NCBI GenBank assembly: GCA_015061885.1
Contig: SUVS01000005.1
Coordinates: 1-64,000 of the forward strand
DNA length: 64,000 bases
Source: Lentisphaerota bacterium
Lineage (GTDB): Bacteria > Verrucomicrobiota > Lentisphaeria > Victivallales > Victivallaceae
Direction of reading: 5' to 3'
Part shown: one piece after another, positions 18,624-28,835 of the stretch
Numbering within the stretch: position 1 is the stretch's first letter
How the letters are laid out: the number at the start of each line of letters is the position of its first letter
Notes under the pieces: model-generated
Databases searched by the model: none
Told to the model about the DNA's origin: nothing
Seen by the model: the letters and a program-made list of their open reading frames with translations, nothing else
Position numbers and translations under genes: made by a program

Positions 18624-20336
18624 TTACTGTGTACGCCGGCTGCTGCCAATGGTGGCAAATTCCTGTTTTACTATGTCGTATGCCAGCTTGGGCTTGCGGT
18701 ATTCATTGAGAGTACCTTTGTTGTTGAAACTGCGGGGACGCCCCAGAACTCCGGCGGAGGCACTGTATGTTTTACCGTCGGTAAACTGCCAGAATACCAG
18801 TCCGCTGAAACGCGGATGAGTTTTGAAATATCCACACACTTCGCTCAAATGATCCGCCTGATATTCTTCGCTCCAGAAACTGCGCATCCGGTCATGCCAA
18901 CCGTAAATGGCACCGGCTCCGATTTCGCTGATAACCAACGGTTTATCAGCGTATCCATCGGCGTCAAGTTGGGCGACAATATCGTCTAATACTTCCTGTA
19001 TCCGCCACAGCGGATGCGGGTCATCCGGGTTTTCCCGTTCGTACCACGCGGGGTAGGTATTGAAACTTATCACATCAAAAACATCCAACGACAACGATGT
19101 TTTTATATACATACTTGCCAGAGTAACAAGTCTGGTCGTATCATTTGCCCGCACCGTTTCGGCAAGTTTCCTGACCAGAGCGTCGCCGGATTCTTCGCAA
19201 TCATTGACTTCGTTGAGGAACCCCCACATGATAATTGACGGATGGTTGCCACTGGCTTTGACCATATTCCCGGTCTGTTCGATCTGCAGTTTTATAAACT
19301 CATCGTCACCGACAGTTGATTGCCGATTGCCCCAACCCAGCGACTCCTCCCAGACCAGAAAACCCAGTTTATCGCACAGATCCAGAAAACGCTGGCTTTG
19401 CTGATAATGCGAACCGCGGATAAAATTGCAATTCAAATCTTTCAAGAGCTGCAAATCTTCTATCCACACGCCATCCGGAACTGCCGGACCGAATTGCGGG
19501 TGCATATCGTGCCGGTTGTAACCGATCAGGCGGATCTCTTCGCCGTTGAGGTAAATTTTACCGTTTTTGGCTTCCACTGTCCGCAAGCCGAACTGTTCGC
19601 AAATCTCATCACCGGCGGTTTTCAGCGTAACAGTATGTAATGCCGGATTTTCCGGGCTCCACAATTCCGGCGACGGTACTTGAGTTTCGATAACAAAATT
19701 TTCGCCGGAAAAATCCGCGGTTGCCTCCGAAAAATCTCCGTTATCAAAAGCGATCTGAATTTTTTCGCCGGGGCAGCTGTAACAGCCGGAAAGTCTTACT
19801 TTGCCGTTCAAATCAAGAGTTTCCACCCTTACCCGGTCAAAATGACCGCTTTCAGGAAGTTTTTCCAATTCTACAGTACGGTAGATTCCGCCGTAACCGT
19901 AAAAATCATAATTGGGCTGAAAGAGTACCGTTGCCGCTTCGCCGGGTTTGATACGGTTATCGACCACGATCACAAGTTCAAAAGATTCACCGGATACTTC
20001 CAATTCCACAATATGCTGTGCCCACGGAGATCTGGTATAAAAAATCTCTTTGCCGTTGCAGAAAACTTTTCCCGCAAGTCCGATCGCATGCAAAATCAAA
20101 CGGTATCTGCCCGGTGCGGAAACATTCACCATGCGTTTATACACCGCCAGACCGCGTTTCCCGATATATTTGCACGTGGCATCAAAACATCCGGGGACTT
20201 GCATTATATCGTCATAAACAATACTTTTTGTATTGACAAAATCGTCAAGCGGTGAATCACTGCCCAGGAAAGCGAATTGCCAAAAGCCATCCAGAGAGGA
20301 TGTATTGCGTTGCGGATAAAATGGATAAGCGTACAT
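18624..20336 (-). CDS. Glycoside hydrolase family 2 (beta-glucuronidase/beta-galactosidase-like)
   Basis: 570 aa. NRHDMHPQFGPAVPDG, GSHYQQSQRFLDLCDKLGFLVWEE, MWGFLNEVND, ISEIGAGAIYGWHD, GLVFWQFTDGKTY. Confidence 0.9.
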   Translation of the reverse strand: MYAYPFYPQRNTSSLDGFWQFAFLGSDSPLDDFVNTKSIVYDDIMQVPGCFDATCKYIGKRGLAVYKRMVNVSAPGRYRLILHAIGLAGKVFCNGKEIFYTRSPWAQHIVELEVSGESFELVIVVDNRIKPGEAATVLFQPNYDFYGYGGIYRTVELEKLPESGHFDRVRVETLDLNGKVRLSGCYSCPGEKIQIAFDNGDFSEATADFSGENFVIETQVPSPELWSPENPALHTVTLKTAGDEICEQFGLRTVEAKNGKIYLNGEEIRLIGYNRHDMHPQFGPAVPDGVWIEDLQLLKDLNCNFIRGSHYQQSQRFLDLCDKLGFLVWEESLGWGNRQSTVGDDEFIKLQIEQTGNMVKASGNHPSIIMWGFLNEVNDCEESGDALVRKLAETVRANDTTRLVTLASMYIKTSLSLDVFDVISFNTYPAWYERENPDDPHPLWRIQEVLDDIVAQLDADGYADKPLVISEIGAGAIYGWHDRMRSFWSEEYQADHLSEVCGYFKTHPRFSGLVFWQFTDGKTYSASAGVLGRPRSFNNKGTLNEYRKPKLAYDIVKQEFATIGSSRRTQ

Positions 20337-20381
20337 AAAATATTACCTATGATTTTAACAGTTACCTGAAATTGTACTTAC

Positions 20382-20457
20382 GATGCGACTGACAAAAGTA
20401 TGCCATAAAATTTGAGATGGATTGGCAAAAAACAAGGCTGGATTTGTCAGTCGCATC
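20382..20457 (+). repeat. Repeat family E, copy 2
   Basis: Perfect 15-bp arms GATGCGACTGACAAA/TTTGTCAGTCGCATC enclosing AGTATGCCATAAAATTTGAGATGGATTGGCAAAAAA. Confidence 0.75.
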
Positions 20458-20753
20458 ACTTGCATAAATATACAACAGAATTTATGCTTTGTCAAAAAAT
20501 CCCAATTCTATAATTTGCCGTTGTGCTTTGATTTTTCACAAAATTCCGGATCAGGCAGTAAATTTGCACCAAATAAACCGACTGTTGCCAACAGGCAGAA
20601 AAGGCAAAAAATCTTTTTCACGCTAAACAGCTCCTATTCATTGTTTGTAAATGGTTATTTAATTGAATTTTTCTCGCACTATGCTATATTATATGTGCAA
20701 TTTCTTTTGTTGTCAACAGTAAAAATGTAACTAACAAACAGAATAATGTAACT

Positions 20754-21599
20754 ATGAATAATCTTATGTTCAAAGATGCTGAATTTGCCATAATGCAACA
20801 CAACTCATCTCCGGCATTTATCCGTTCAGTAGGGCATTTCAAGTTAAAAAAGGCCGATCCGAGTTCCTGGTGGTCAAATGCAGATTTTTGTGAACTCTTC
20901 TGGTGTCTGGATGGCAAAGGATATTTTGAAAAGGATGACAGGCGTTATCTGTTCCGGCCGGGTGATATATGGTACTATCCGCGGGGCAGCAGGCATTGTT
21001 TTTATCCGGTCGAAGATTTTTTGCACTATCGCTGGTTTACAATTCAGGGCAGTATGGCACAGGCACTTTTTGAAAGCGTGAATTTACCACCGGGACTTTC
21101 TTACGGTGGAAATTGTCCGGAAAATCTTTTTGCGGAATTGGAAATGGGCATAAAAAACTCCACAAAAATACAGCGTATGCAGTTGTTGGCAAAAGGGTTT
21201 GAAATCCTCTGCCACGCTGCCGCCGGGGCTAAACAGAAACACCAGCGGCTCAACTATTTAAGGCGGGCACAGTTGATTATGGAAAATGATTTCAGCAATC
21301 CGGATCTGAACATTCTTCAGTTAGCCGGGATTCTGCATATCAACCGGGTACAGTTAAGCCGTGAATTCAAATCTCATTTCGGCGTAACTATTTCGGAATA
21401 TTTACGCAATCTGCGTCTGCAAAAGAGTTTGCAGCTCTTACGCTCAACAAATATGACATTGGAGGCAATCGCCGCCGCCTGCGGCTACAGTTCAGCAGAT
21501 TATCTGGGCAAAGTAATAAAAAACACCACCGGGGAATTGACCAACTTCCACCGGAATTACAATATACCGCAATCAGAAAAAAAAGCAGAAATCCAATAA
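20754..21599 (+). CDS. AraC-family transcriptional regulator (cupin plus HTH)
   Basis: N-terminal cupin-like FRPGDIWYYPRGSRHCFYP; C-terminal double HTH ILQLAGILHINRVQLSREFKSHFGVTISEYLRNLRLQ...AAACGYSSADYLGKVIK. Confidence 0.88.
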   Translation: MNNLMFKDAEFAIMQHNSSPAFIRSVGHFKLKKADPSSWWSNADFCELFWCLDGKGYFEKDDRRYLFRPGDIWYYPRGSRHCFYPVEDFLHYRWFTIQGSMAQALFESVNLPPGLSYGGNCPENLFAELEMGIKNSTKIQRMQLLAKGFEILCHAAAGAKQKHQRLNYLRRAQLIMENDFSNPDLNILQLAGILHINRVQLSREFKSHFGVTISEYLRNLRLQKSLQLLRSTNMTLEAIAAACGYSSADYLGKVIKNTTGELTNFHRNYNIPQSEKKAEIQ

Positions 21600-22106
21600 T
21601 TTTGTAAAAATGGTGTCTTTTGACATTGTTTGAGCGTGATATTTCTTGATTTTTTGGAGAAAAACAAGTAACAAAAGTACCTTCCGGAAAGATGTCAAAA
21701 ACCTTTCCGGAAGATAAAAAAACATCAAAATACTTGAAATGTCAACCTTAATTTTTCTTCTTCTGCTGTTTGTTTTGCAAATTTTCCACCGAACAAGAAC
21801 CTGAAAAAATAGTTTCAAAAGTCCCGTCAAGTCCTTGAAAAACGACAACACCATACGACCTTATTTTGCATAGTTTGAAGAGATTATTTATCGGAATATC
21901 CACTCTGCATACCAGTAAAAAAAAACGGCAAACTCCCGTTATCAAGGATTGGAGTTTACTGCTATTTTCCTGCCAGACATTGTGTTATAAAAACAACTTT
22001 TTTCTCTTCCAATCCTTTTCCTTATAAAAGTATAGAGCGGAGATTTCCAGTTTCGCCACTTGTTAACCTCCACCATTTTTTTAGTTGCTTTTTGTCGGTT
22101 TTCTGG

Positions 22107-24005
22107 TCAGGATATGCTTTTCAGGAAGAGTTCCAACATCAGTAGATTGCCGAGCAATTCACTGTGATCTTTCCGGTAGTTGTTGTGTGCATTGAGCAAT
22201 TCTGTCAACGCATTTTTATTTATCCGGTTGCCGCTTACCAGACTGCCTTCCAGCAAATGTTCCTGCAGTTGGCTTTTCCATTCGTTGCGGAACCATTCGC
22301 CGATGGGCACGGCAAATCCGCGTTTTCTGCCGTTGGCGATTTCGGGGGCAATCAAATCTTTTACGGCTCTTTTCAGAACTCTTTTGCGGTCACAGCCTTT
22401 CTGTTTGAACTCAAAAGGCAGTCGGGCGGCAAATTCCACTACATCTTTATCCAGAAACGGCGACCGCACTTCCAGCGAAAAGTGCATACTTGCCCGGTCG
22501 GCTTTTACTAAAATATCATCCACCAGATAGGTTTTTACATCACACTCGGCATAGCGTTCTGCCGGTTCAGGCGTAGTTGTTTCCAGCAATGCCTTTGCCA
22601 GATTGCCGCCGGTAAGATAAGAACTGTTCTGCAAAGCCGTGCCAAAAAGTTTCTGCTCCAATTCAGCGGTGGTCTTTGCCATCAACTCTATATAACGCAG
22701 ATGTTCAGGCGTAGCAGATAACCGCAGAAAACGGCACAAACGGGAAACTCTTGAGCGTTTGCCGTGATCCGGGAATATCCGGCTGGCTGTTGCAGCAATC
22801 AAACGCCGCAATGCCGGGGGCAGTGCCGCATCCAATATGGCACAATAACGCATGGCGTAATAACGCTCGTAGCCGCCGAATATTTCGTCGGAGCCGTCGC
22901 CGGAAAGCATCAATTTGTTGCTTTGAGCGGCAAATTTGCTCAACAATGCACTCGGCAGCAGCGAAAAATCTGCAAACGGTTCGCCGCAGGTTGCTGCCAA
23001 TTCCTGCAAAAGTTCAAAACTGCGGCAATCGACGATCTGCGTACAGTGTTTTATACTGCCGGGATGCTTACGGTTGAGAAAATCCACCGTAACTGCGGCA
23101 AAATCGCGTTCATCGTACAAACTTTCGTTAAATCCGATCGTACAGGCGTTGAGCGGACTGTTGCTGTGTATGTTTGCCAGTGCCGCAACTGCCGCCGAAT
23201 CCACCCCGCCGGAAAGGAAAATACCGCACGGCACATCGGCGATCAGCCGTTTTTTTACGGCACTGTGCAGTTTTTTAAGCAAGACATCGGCAGCATCTTC
23301 AAACGATATATCAAGTTTATCCTGATAACTTATCTGCCAATAGCGTTTACACTCGGCTTTGCCGGAGGCATCAAACACTGTTTGCGTTGCCGGCGGCAGT
23401 TGATAAACATTTCTGAATGCACATTTACTGCCGGGAATATAACTTAATGCAATAAAATCTCTGACCGCCTCTTCATCGAGTTCATTCTGCCATGCCGGAT
23501 GAACTTTCAATGCCTGCAATGTGCTGGCAAAGACCACCGCTCCATCGGGGGCAACAAAGTAATAAAGCGGCTTTTTGCCCAGACGGTCTCGCATCAGCAG
23601 CAGTGTATTATTCCGCCGGTCGTAAATGGCAAAGGCAAACATGCCGTCAAGTTTGCTCAATCCGGCAGTGCCTTCCTGCAAATAAAGTTCAAGAATAACT
23701 TCAGTATCACCGGCGGTTTTGAAAACTGTGCCGTTCTTTTCCAGAATTTTCCGGATCTCCCGGAAGTTGTAAATTTCGCCGTTAAAAGTTATCATGCAGC
23801 TTTTGTCCGACGAAAACATCGGCTGATCTGAACGCGGATCAAGGTCAATTATCGACAAACGCCGATGTCCGAAAACCGTGTTGTTCAAACATTGAACTCC
23901 ACCGGCATCCGGCCCGCGGCGGATAAGTGCTTCTGCCATCTGCAATGCACTCTGACGGGACTTTTCCGGCGAAAGTGAATTATATATGCCGACTATACCG
24001 CACAT
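22107..24005 (-). CDS. asnB: Asparagine synthase (glutamine-hydrolysing)
   Basis: 632 aa. Catalytic Cys2 (MCGIVGIYN), GHRRLSIIDL, SGGVDSAAVAALA, LSGDGSDEIFGGYERY. Confidence 0.92.
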   Translation of the reverse strand: MCGIVGIYNSLSPEKSRQSALQMAEALIRRGPDAGGVQCLNNTVFGHRRLSIIDLDPRSDQPMFSSDKSCMITFNGEIYNFREIRKILEKNGTVFKTAGDTEVILELYLQEGTAGLSKLDGMFAFAIYDRRNNTLLLMRDRLGKKPLYYFVAPDGAVVFASTLQALKVHPAWQNELDEEAVRDFIALSYIPGSKCAFRNVYQLPPATQTVFDASGKAECKRYWQISYQDKLDISFEDAADVLLKKLHSAVKKRLIADVPCGIFLSGGVDSAAVAALANIHSNSPLNACTIGFNESLYDERDFAAVTVDFLNRKHPGSIKHCTQIVDCRSFELLQELAATCGEPFADFSLLPSALLSKFAAQSNKLMLSGDGSDEIFGGYERYYAMRYCAILDAALPPALRRLIAATASRIFPDHGKRSRVSRLCRFLRLSATPEHLRYIELMAKTTAELEQKLFGTALQNSSYLTGGNLAKALLETTTPEPAERYAECDVKTYLVDDILVKADRASMHFSLEVRSPFLDKDVVEFAARLPFEFKQKGCDRKRVLKRAVKDLIAPEIANGRKRGFAVPIGEWFRNEWKSQLQEHLLEGSLVSGNRINKNALTELLNAHNNYRKDHSELLGNLLMLELFLKSIS

Positions 24006-24006
24006 A

Positions 24007-24561
24007 TCAGTTACCTGAACGGATCTTTCCGGCGGCCCGGCCGATCTGTTCTGCGGCTTTTCCGGCGGCTCGACTCATGGCATCTGCCAGTTCAGTGGGA
24101 GCGTTGGATTTGATTTTTTCTTTGATAAGCAAAGTACCGGCTTCGTGGCGGAGATCATAACGCATTTCGTATTTCATTGCCAACACTGCTTCGGATTTTA
24201 TCATGTCAAACTCAAAGGCTGTGATCGTACAGCGTAAGGATGCTGTTTTGCTCAAACGGGTATTGTCCGGCAAAGCGAAAGCCTGTTCCAGATACCGCTG
24301 CAACATGCGTTCAGGCATCTGCACCCAGCAGTTGTTATTATCATGCACCATACGGTTACCGGCAAAACGGAACAGCATACGGCTCTGGGCGGGGCTGTCG
24401 TTGGATACAGCACTGACCATAAGCAACGCATTGTTTTTTCCCGCAACGGGCGATTGCAGATCGTAATACTCTCTCTGAACATGACTGCGTGGTGTCAATA
24501 CACAGCCGGTGCAACATGCCGCCAGCAACAGAACGGGTAAAAGTCTGGTAAAACTTTTCAT
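24007..24561 (-). CDS. ABC-type transport auxiliary lipoprotein family (PqiC-like)
   Basis: Lipobox LLLAACCTGC; YYDLQSP...VSAVSNDSPAQSRMLFRFAGNRMVHDNNNCWVQMPERMLQRYL. Confidence 0.6.
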   Translation of the reverse strand: MKSFTRLLPVLLLAACCTGCVLTPRSHVQREYYDLQSPVAGKNNALLMVSAVSNDSPAQSRMLFRFAGNRMVHDNNNCWVQMPERMLQRYLEQAFALPDNTRLSKTASLRCTITAFEFDMIKSEAVLAMKYEMRYDLRHEAGTLLIKEKIKSNAPTELADAMSRAAGKAAEQIGRAAGKIRSGN

Positions 24562-25460
24562 TGATTATTTCCTTGAACTGTATTTTTATTGGTTGGTAGT
24601 GGAGGTATATTCAAATTCATTCCCGGCCGCAGTTTACGGGCATCGACCCGGGGATTTGCCTGCATTATCATATAATAAAGCGAACTTTTGCCGTAAACTT
24701 TGCGGGCAATGCCGCCGGGAGTATCTCCGGCAACGACTTTATATTGGCGGTAGCCGCCGGTTGACACTGCACTATTTGCCGGTTCAGGCACGGTTACGGC
24801 AACGGGCTTTTGCCGCAGTTTCCGCAATTTTTCAACTTCCTGCCGTATGGCGTTGTAACGAACCTGGTATTGAGCGAGCTTATTTTTAAGTTCTGAAATT
24901 TCCGCATCTCTGGCGGCAATGATTTCTCTGTTGCCGGAAGCATTATCCGCTGTCGGCAGAGGAGGATTTTTATCTGCATTTTCTGCCGTATTTGCTGTAT
25001 TGCTTTCCGGCACAGCGGGCAGTTCAGTATTTGGTTCTTTCTCCGGAGCGGCAACTTGTTTATTTTCCGGAACTTCCGCCGTTGCGGCTGTTTTGCCGAA
25101 GCGGATGGCAAGTTCTTCGTAACTGCGTTTTTCCGCTTGCGTGAGCCATGCTTTTACTTCTTCGGCATCGGAGGCTTCGGGCATTGATTGCAAATATGTT
25201 TTATAGTGATAGACTGCCGACGCCGGATCGTTGAGCATTTCATCGTAAACCGAAGCGAGTAGTTTATGCGTATAAATACTGCGGGGGCGGCGTTTTAAAA
25301 GTTCGTTCAGTTTTTCGGCGGCATCTTTGCCGTTGCCCGCCTGACGATCCTGCATAGCTTTGATATAAAGCGGATGCCGCCGTTCATCGGCTTCACTGCA
25401 ACCGCTTAACAGCGATACGGCGGAGAATACAAGCATAATGATTTTGAACCAACTCTTCAT
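24558..25460 (-). CDS. LysM-domain lipoprotein with TPR-like N-terminal region
   Basis: Lipobox VSLLSGCSE; C-terminal LysM YKVVAGDTPGGIARKVYGKSSLYYMIMQANPRVDARKLRPGMNLNIPPL. Confidence 0.75.
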   Translation of the reverse strand: MKSWFKIIMLVFSAVSLLSGCSEADERRHPLYIKAMQDRQAGNGKDAAEKLNELLKRRPRSIYTHKLLASVYDEMLNDPASAVYHYKTYLQSMPEASDAEEVKAWLTQAEKRSYEELAIRFGKTAATAEVPENKQVAAPEKEPNTELPAVPESNTANTAENADKNPPLPTADNASGNREIIAARDAEISELKNKLAQYQVRYNAIRQEVEKLRKLRQKPVAVTVPEPANSAVSTGGYRQYKVVAGDTPGGIARKVYGKSSLYYMIMQANPRVDARKLRPGMNLNIPPLPTNKNTVQGNNQ

Positions 25461-26170
25461 GGCTTTATCTCCGCAGTGCGGGCAAGGGTCAGCAGATATG
25501 CCGCTCCGGCGAGTGCGGCATTTTCCAGCCGGAAAATGTATTTACCCAGCGTTATACCTTTGCCGGAACCGGTCAGTATTTCGATTTCTTTTTCGTCAAA
25601 TCCGCCTTCCGGGCCGACCATCCATGCCATTTTCAGTTTGTTGGTGTACGAAAGGTCTTCCGGCAGCAGCAATACGCCGTGCTGGGAGCCGAAAAATATC
25701 TTTATATCGTTTTCAAGACAATACTTTACTGCTTCATCGACCGTTAACGCATTATTGATTTGAGGCATAAATGGATTGCCGGACTGCTTGCAGGCTTCTT
25801 CCAGCAATGTGAACCAGCGTTCGGGGATACCATCTTTTTCGGATACGCTGTAACGGCATTTCAGCGGAGTTATGGAGCTGGCTCCGGCTTCGGTGACCGG
25901 CTTTAACAGAGCATCGAGTTTGGAATTTTTGGGCAGAGCCGCAAAGATATGCAGCTCTATATTGTCAGGCATAAAAACCTGACGGGACAAAACTTTTATA
26001 CCACGCTCCGCCGTAGCTTCCGCTTCGGCAACTGTACCGTTGCCGTCGCACAGCCGGAGTTTTTCGCCGCACCGGCAGCGGAGAGTTTTGAAGAGGTGAT
26101 CGCGTTCCCGTTTTTCCAACTCAAAGACTGTGCCGGGTTCAGGGATAGATTTTACAAAAGCTGTGTGCAT
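25457..26170 (-). CDS. rsmE: 16S rRNA (uracil(1498)-N(3))-methyltransferase
   Basis: RDHLFKTLRCRCGEKLRLCDG..., MVGPEGGFDEKEIE, LGKYIFRLENAALAGAAYLL. Confidence 0.88.
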   Translation of the reverse strand: MHTAFVKSIPEPGTVFELEKRERDHLFKTLRCRCGEKLRLCDGNGTVAEAEATAERGIKVLSRQVFMPDNIELHIFAALPKNSKLDALLKPVTEAGASSITPLKCRYSVSEKDGIPERWFTLLEEACKQSGNPFMPQINNALTVDEAVKYCLENDIKIFFGSQHGVLLLPEDLSYTNKLKMAWMVGPEGGFDEKEIEILTGSGKGITLGKYIFRLENAALAGAAYLLTLARTAEIKP

Positions 26171-26179
26171 AATGTTTTT

Positions 26180-26956
26180 TCACCCCTTGATACTTGAGCG
26201 TCTGACATGTTCAAAAAGTACGATCGTGGCGGCTTGTGCCGCGTTGAGCGATTCAAAATTTCCCGGCATGGGGATCGTTACGCGGTTGCCGGAAACTTCG
26301 CTGCCGATACCGTGAGCTTCGCTGCCGATAACCACAACACTTTTTTCAAACAGTCCGGCAGACTCAAAACAGCTTTCGCCGGTATGCGGATCTGTCAGAT
26401 AAATATTTTTATATCCGCATCGGGCGGCAAATCCGGTCAATGTTTTCAGATCGGCAAACTCCCGCAGAATCATACCGAACTGTGCCCCCAGTGCCGAACG
26501 GGTAACTTTGGGTGCAAACGGGTCAGCGGAACCGGCGGTGTACCAGAACTCTTTCAGCCCCGCCGCTCTGGCTGTACGCAATATGGTACCGAAATTCCCC
26601 GGATCACCCAGCTGATCCACCGCCAGAATAAAGGGATCTGCCGGAGACGGAAATTTTTCCGGATCAACTGCGGGGCGTTTGACCAGCAGTAATATACCCT
26701 GACTGGTGATGGTGCCGGAGAGTTTCTGCAATTTTTCGTCGTCAACAATGGCGTGATCTATATTGTCAAAATCAAATCGCCCGTGCAATTTACCGCTGGT
26801 GACTGCCAGAGCAATATTACTGCGGTCAACTGCGGCAAGCACTTCGGTGCAACAGCGTACACCTTCGCAAAGACAGTACGGACTTTTTTTGCGTCCGTGC
26901 CGACTCTGTAAATCGGTAAATTCCCGTTCCATGCGGCGGGTCAGTTCTACGGTCAT
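26180..26956 (-). CDS. TrmH/SpoU-family RNA methyltransferase
   Basis: ILAVDQLGDPGNFGTILRTARAAG, VVIGSEAHGIGSEV, IPMPGNFESLNAAQAATIVLFEHVRR. Confidence 0.88.
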   Translation of the reverse strand: MTVELTRRMEREFTDLQSRHGRKKSPYCLCEGVRCCTEVLAAVDRSNIALAVTSGKLHGRFDFDNIDHAIVDDEKLQKLSGTITSQGILLLVKRPAVDPEKFPSPADPFILAVDQLGDPGNFGTILRTARAAGLKEFWYTAGSADPFAPKVTRSALGAQFGMILREFADLKTLTGFAARCGYKNIYLTDPHTGESCFESAGLFEKSVVVIGSEAHGIGSEVSGNRVTIPMPGNFESLNAAQAATIVLFEHVRRSSIKG

Positions 26957-26992
26957 AAACAGTTCTTCCGCCCTGAAAAATCTTTTTTACGC

Positions 26993-27682
26993 TTACTTGG
27001 TTTTGACTGCCGCGGGCAGATTGGCAAGCATACTGTTGATCTGACCGCTATAACTTTGCAGAGTTGCACGGTCAGCGGCGGGAGCAGTACGGATAAACCG
27101 TTTGGCACTTTCCAGAATATTTCTGGCATCGGCGGTTTTACCGGCAAGCGTGTAAAGTCTGGCGGCACTGATGTATGCTTCGGCGGCATAAGCGGCACTG
27201 CCGGGAGTACGGACGGATTTGGCAAAGTCGGCAAAGTTCTTGGCACCTTCGGCATATTTGCCTTCCAACTCATCCACATAAGCAAGGTTCAAGCGGGCTC
27301 TCCACTGAACTTCCACAGCACTGTTGTCGGCGGCGGCAGTCAGCAGTTGTTTGCGGGCATTGGCATAATCTTTTTTGGCAATATACATACCGGCAAGACG
27401 CACATAGATCGCCGCCGGAGCTTTGCCGTGATCTTTGATCGCTTTTTCCAGCTGGGCAATATCGGTGGCTTTGTCGTATGCAATTGCGGCGGCAGCCGCA
27501 CTTTTGTTGCTGAAGTATTTTACCGAAACGATCGCCGCTACGATCACCACCACGGCGATCGCGGCGTAAACGATATGTTTCCAGTGAGTAGCAAAGAAAT
27601 ATTCAAAACGATCGAAATCGTCCATCACTTCTTTCATCTGATCGTTGATCTTCTTCTGACGGTTCAAGTTTACACTGCTCAT
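26993..27682 (-). CDS. TPR-repeat membrane protein (YfgM-like)
   Basis: Single N-terminal TM (HIVYAAIAVVVIVAAIVSVKYF) followed by helical repeats. Confidence 0.6.
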   Translation of the reverse strand: MSSVNLNRQKKINDQMKEVMDDFDRFEYFFATHWKHIVYAAIAVVVIVAAIVSVKYFSNKSAAAAAIAYDKATDIAQLEKAIKDHGKAPAAIYVRLAGMYIAKKDYANARKQLLTAAADNSAVEVQWRARLNLAYVDELEGKYAEGAKNFADFAKSVRTPGSAAYAAEAYISAARLYTLAGKTADARNILESAKRFIRTAPAADRATLQSYSGQINSMLANLPAAVKTK

Positions 27683-27785
27683 TTTATAAAAATCCTTTCA
27701 TAAATTTTCTTTTAAAATATAACATTGCCTAATATAACCGCAATATTGCATACTTGCAACTTTATAGACAAAAAAATATTTATTT

Positions 27786-28169
27786 TCAGCTTCCGAAAAG
27801 CGTCTTTGCCAGATAAAATCCGCCGCCGGCGGCAGTTATGCCGGATATGTTCTGCAAAAATATGTTCAGGGCGAATTTGCCGTACTGTTCTCCGGCAAGA
27901 AAAACACAGCTTTCCAACGCAAAGGTGCTGAAAGTGGTAAAAGCCCCCAGAAACCCCACAAATAATACCGGAAAATACTCTTCAAATCCGGCAAATTTAT
28001 TTTTACACAATATATAACAGAATCCGGCAATGAATGCACCAAGTATATTCACCGCCAGCGTCCCCCACGGGAACCCCGGCAGAAGCATATTTACGCCTTT
28101 GACGGCAAAAAACCTTGATAGAGTCCCCAAAACTCCGGCAACACATATAAGCAGAACGATTTTCACCAC
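27786..28169 (-). CDS. crcB: CrcB/Fluc fluoride channel
   Basis: 127 aa, 4 TM; GTLSRFFAVKG...FPWGTLAVNILGAFIAGF...GFLGAFTTFSTFALE. Confidence 0.92.
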   Translation of the reverse strand: MVKIVLLICVAGVLGTLSRFFAVKGVNMLLPGFPWGTLAVNILGAFIAGFCYILCKNKFAGFEEYFPVLFVGFLGAFTTFSTFALESCVFLAGEQYGKFALNIFLQNISGITAAGGGFYLAKTLFGS

Positions 28170-28799
28170 TCACCTCAAACTTGAAAAAAAATAAAATTTG
28201 CTGCTGTCGCGGCACCAGGTGTACATTATTCCACTGTCGGTACCGTTGTAAGTAGAGTAGGAGTAACCGTTTTTGACCGTTACCGGCGTCGGCTCGTACT
28301 TTTCGCTCCGGTGCTGTTCTATAAGGTTTCCGGCTGTGTTGCGGATTGTTTCCGGCTTGGTGATATTTTCCAGTTTCCATCCCCGATTTATTACCAGAAG
28401 TTTCAAATCATTTTCGCTCAAAGCTCCTTCGCAGGCTCTGAAGTTGTAACTGTTTATAAAAGTTGCGTCCTTCAATATAACATTAAAAAATTTGTATTCA
28501 GGAACATTTTCCCCTATATCAGGATTGCGGGTCATGTAAGTTACAGCAACCAGCCACCCCGGTATCAGCATAAAAGGCACCAGAAATGCCGCCCCGATAC
28601 TCAATGCTGTTGCCTCAATGATTTTACGCCACTTGCCGACAGAGTTCCGAATCCCGCACCGGACAATTTTTACAGCCCAGAAAAGAGCGTAAAGCAAGTT
28701 TACTATATAAAACAGATTCACCCACCCGGAAATTGCCGCAATCACCAACAAAGCAACAATTGAAAAGTGGAAATAAAACTTTTTGCCGGGCTTTTTCAT
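28170..28799 (-). CDS. Hypothetical membrane protein
   Basis: 209 aa with N-terminal TM helices; stop abuts the crcB start. Confidence 0.55.
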   Translation of the reverse strand: MKKPGKKFYFHFSIVALLVIAAISGWVNLFYIVNLLYALFWAVKIVRCGIRNSVGKWRKIIEATALSIGAAFLVPFMLIPGWLVAVTYMTRNPDIGENVPEYKFFNVILKDATFINSYNFRACEGALSENDLKLLVINRGWKLENITKPETIRNTAGNLIEQHRSEKYEPTPVTVKNGYSYSTYNGTDSGIMYTWCRDSSKFYFFSSLR

Positions 28800-28835
28800 A
28801 CCATATATTTGGGAAATATCAATGATAAATGGAGA

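Noticed and set aside
21683-21715. Hairpin CTTCCGGAAAG/CTTTCCGGAAG after araC as a terminator
   Set aside because: Perfect 11-bp stem but followed by an A-rich tract on the plus strand, with no T-run on either strand; function unclear.
27786-28830. Fluoride riboswitch for crcB
   Set aside because: The crcB start directly abuts an upstream ORF and no GGNGAUGG...-type motif was recognised; no support.
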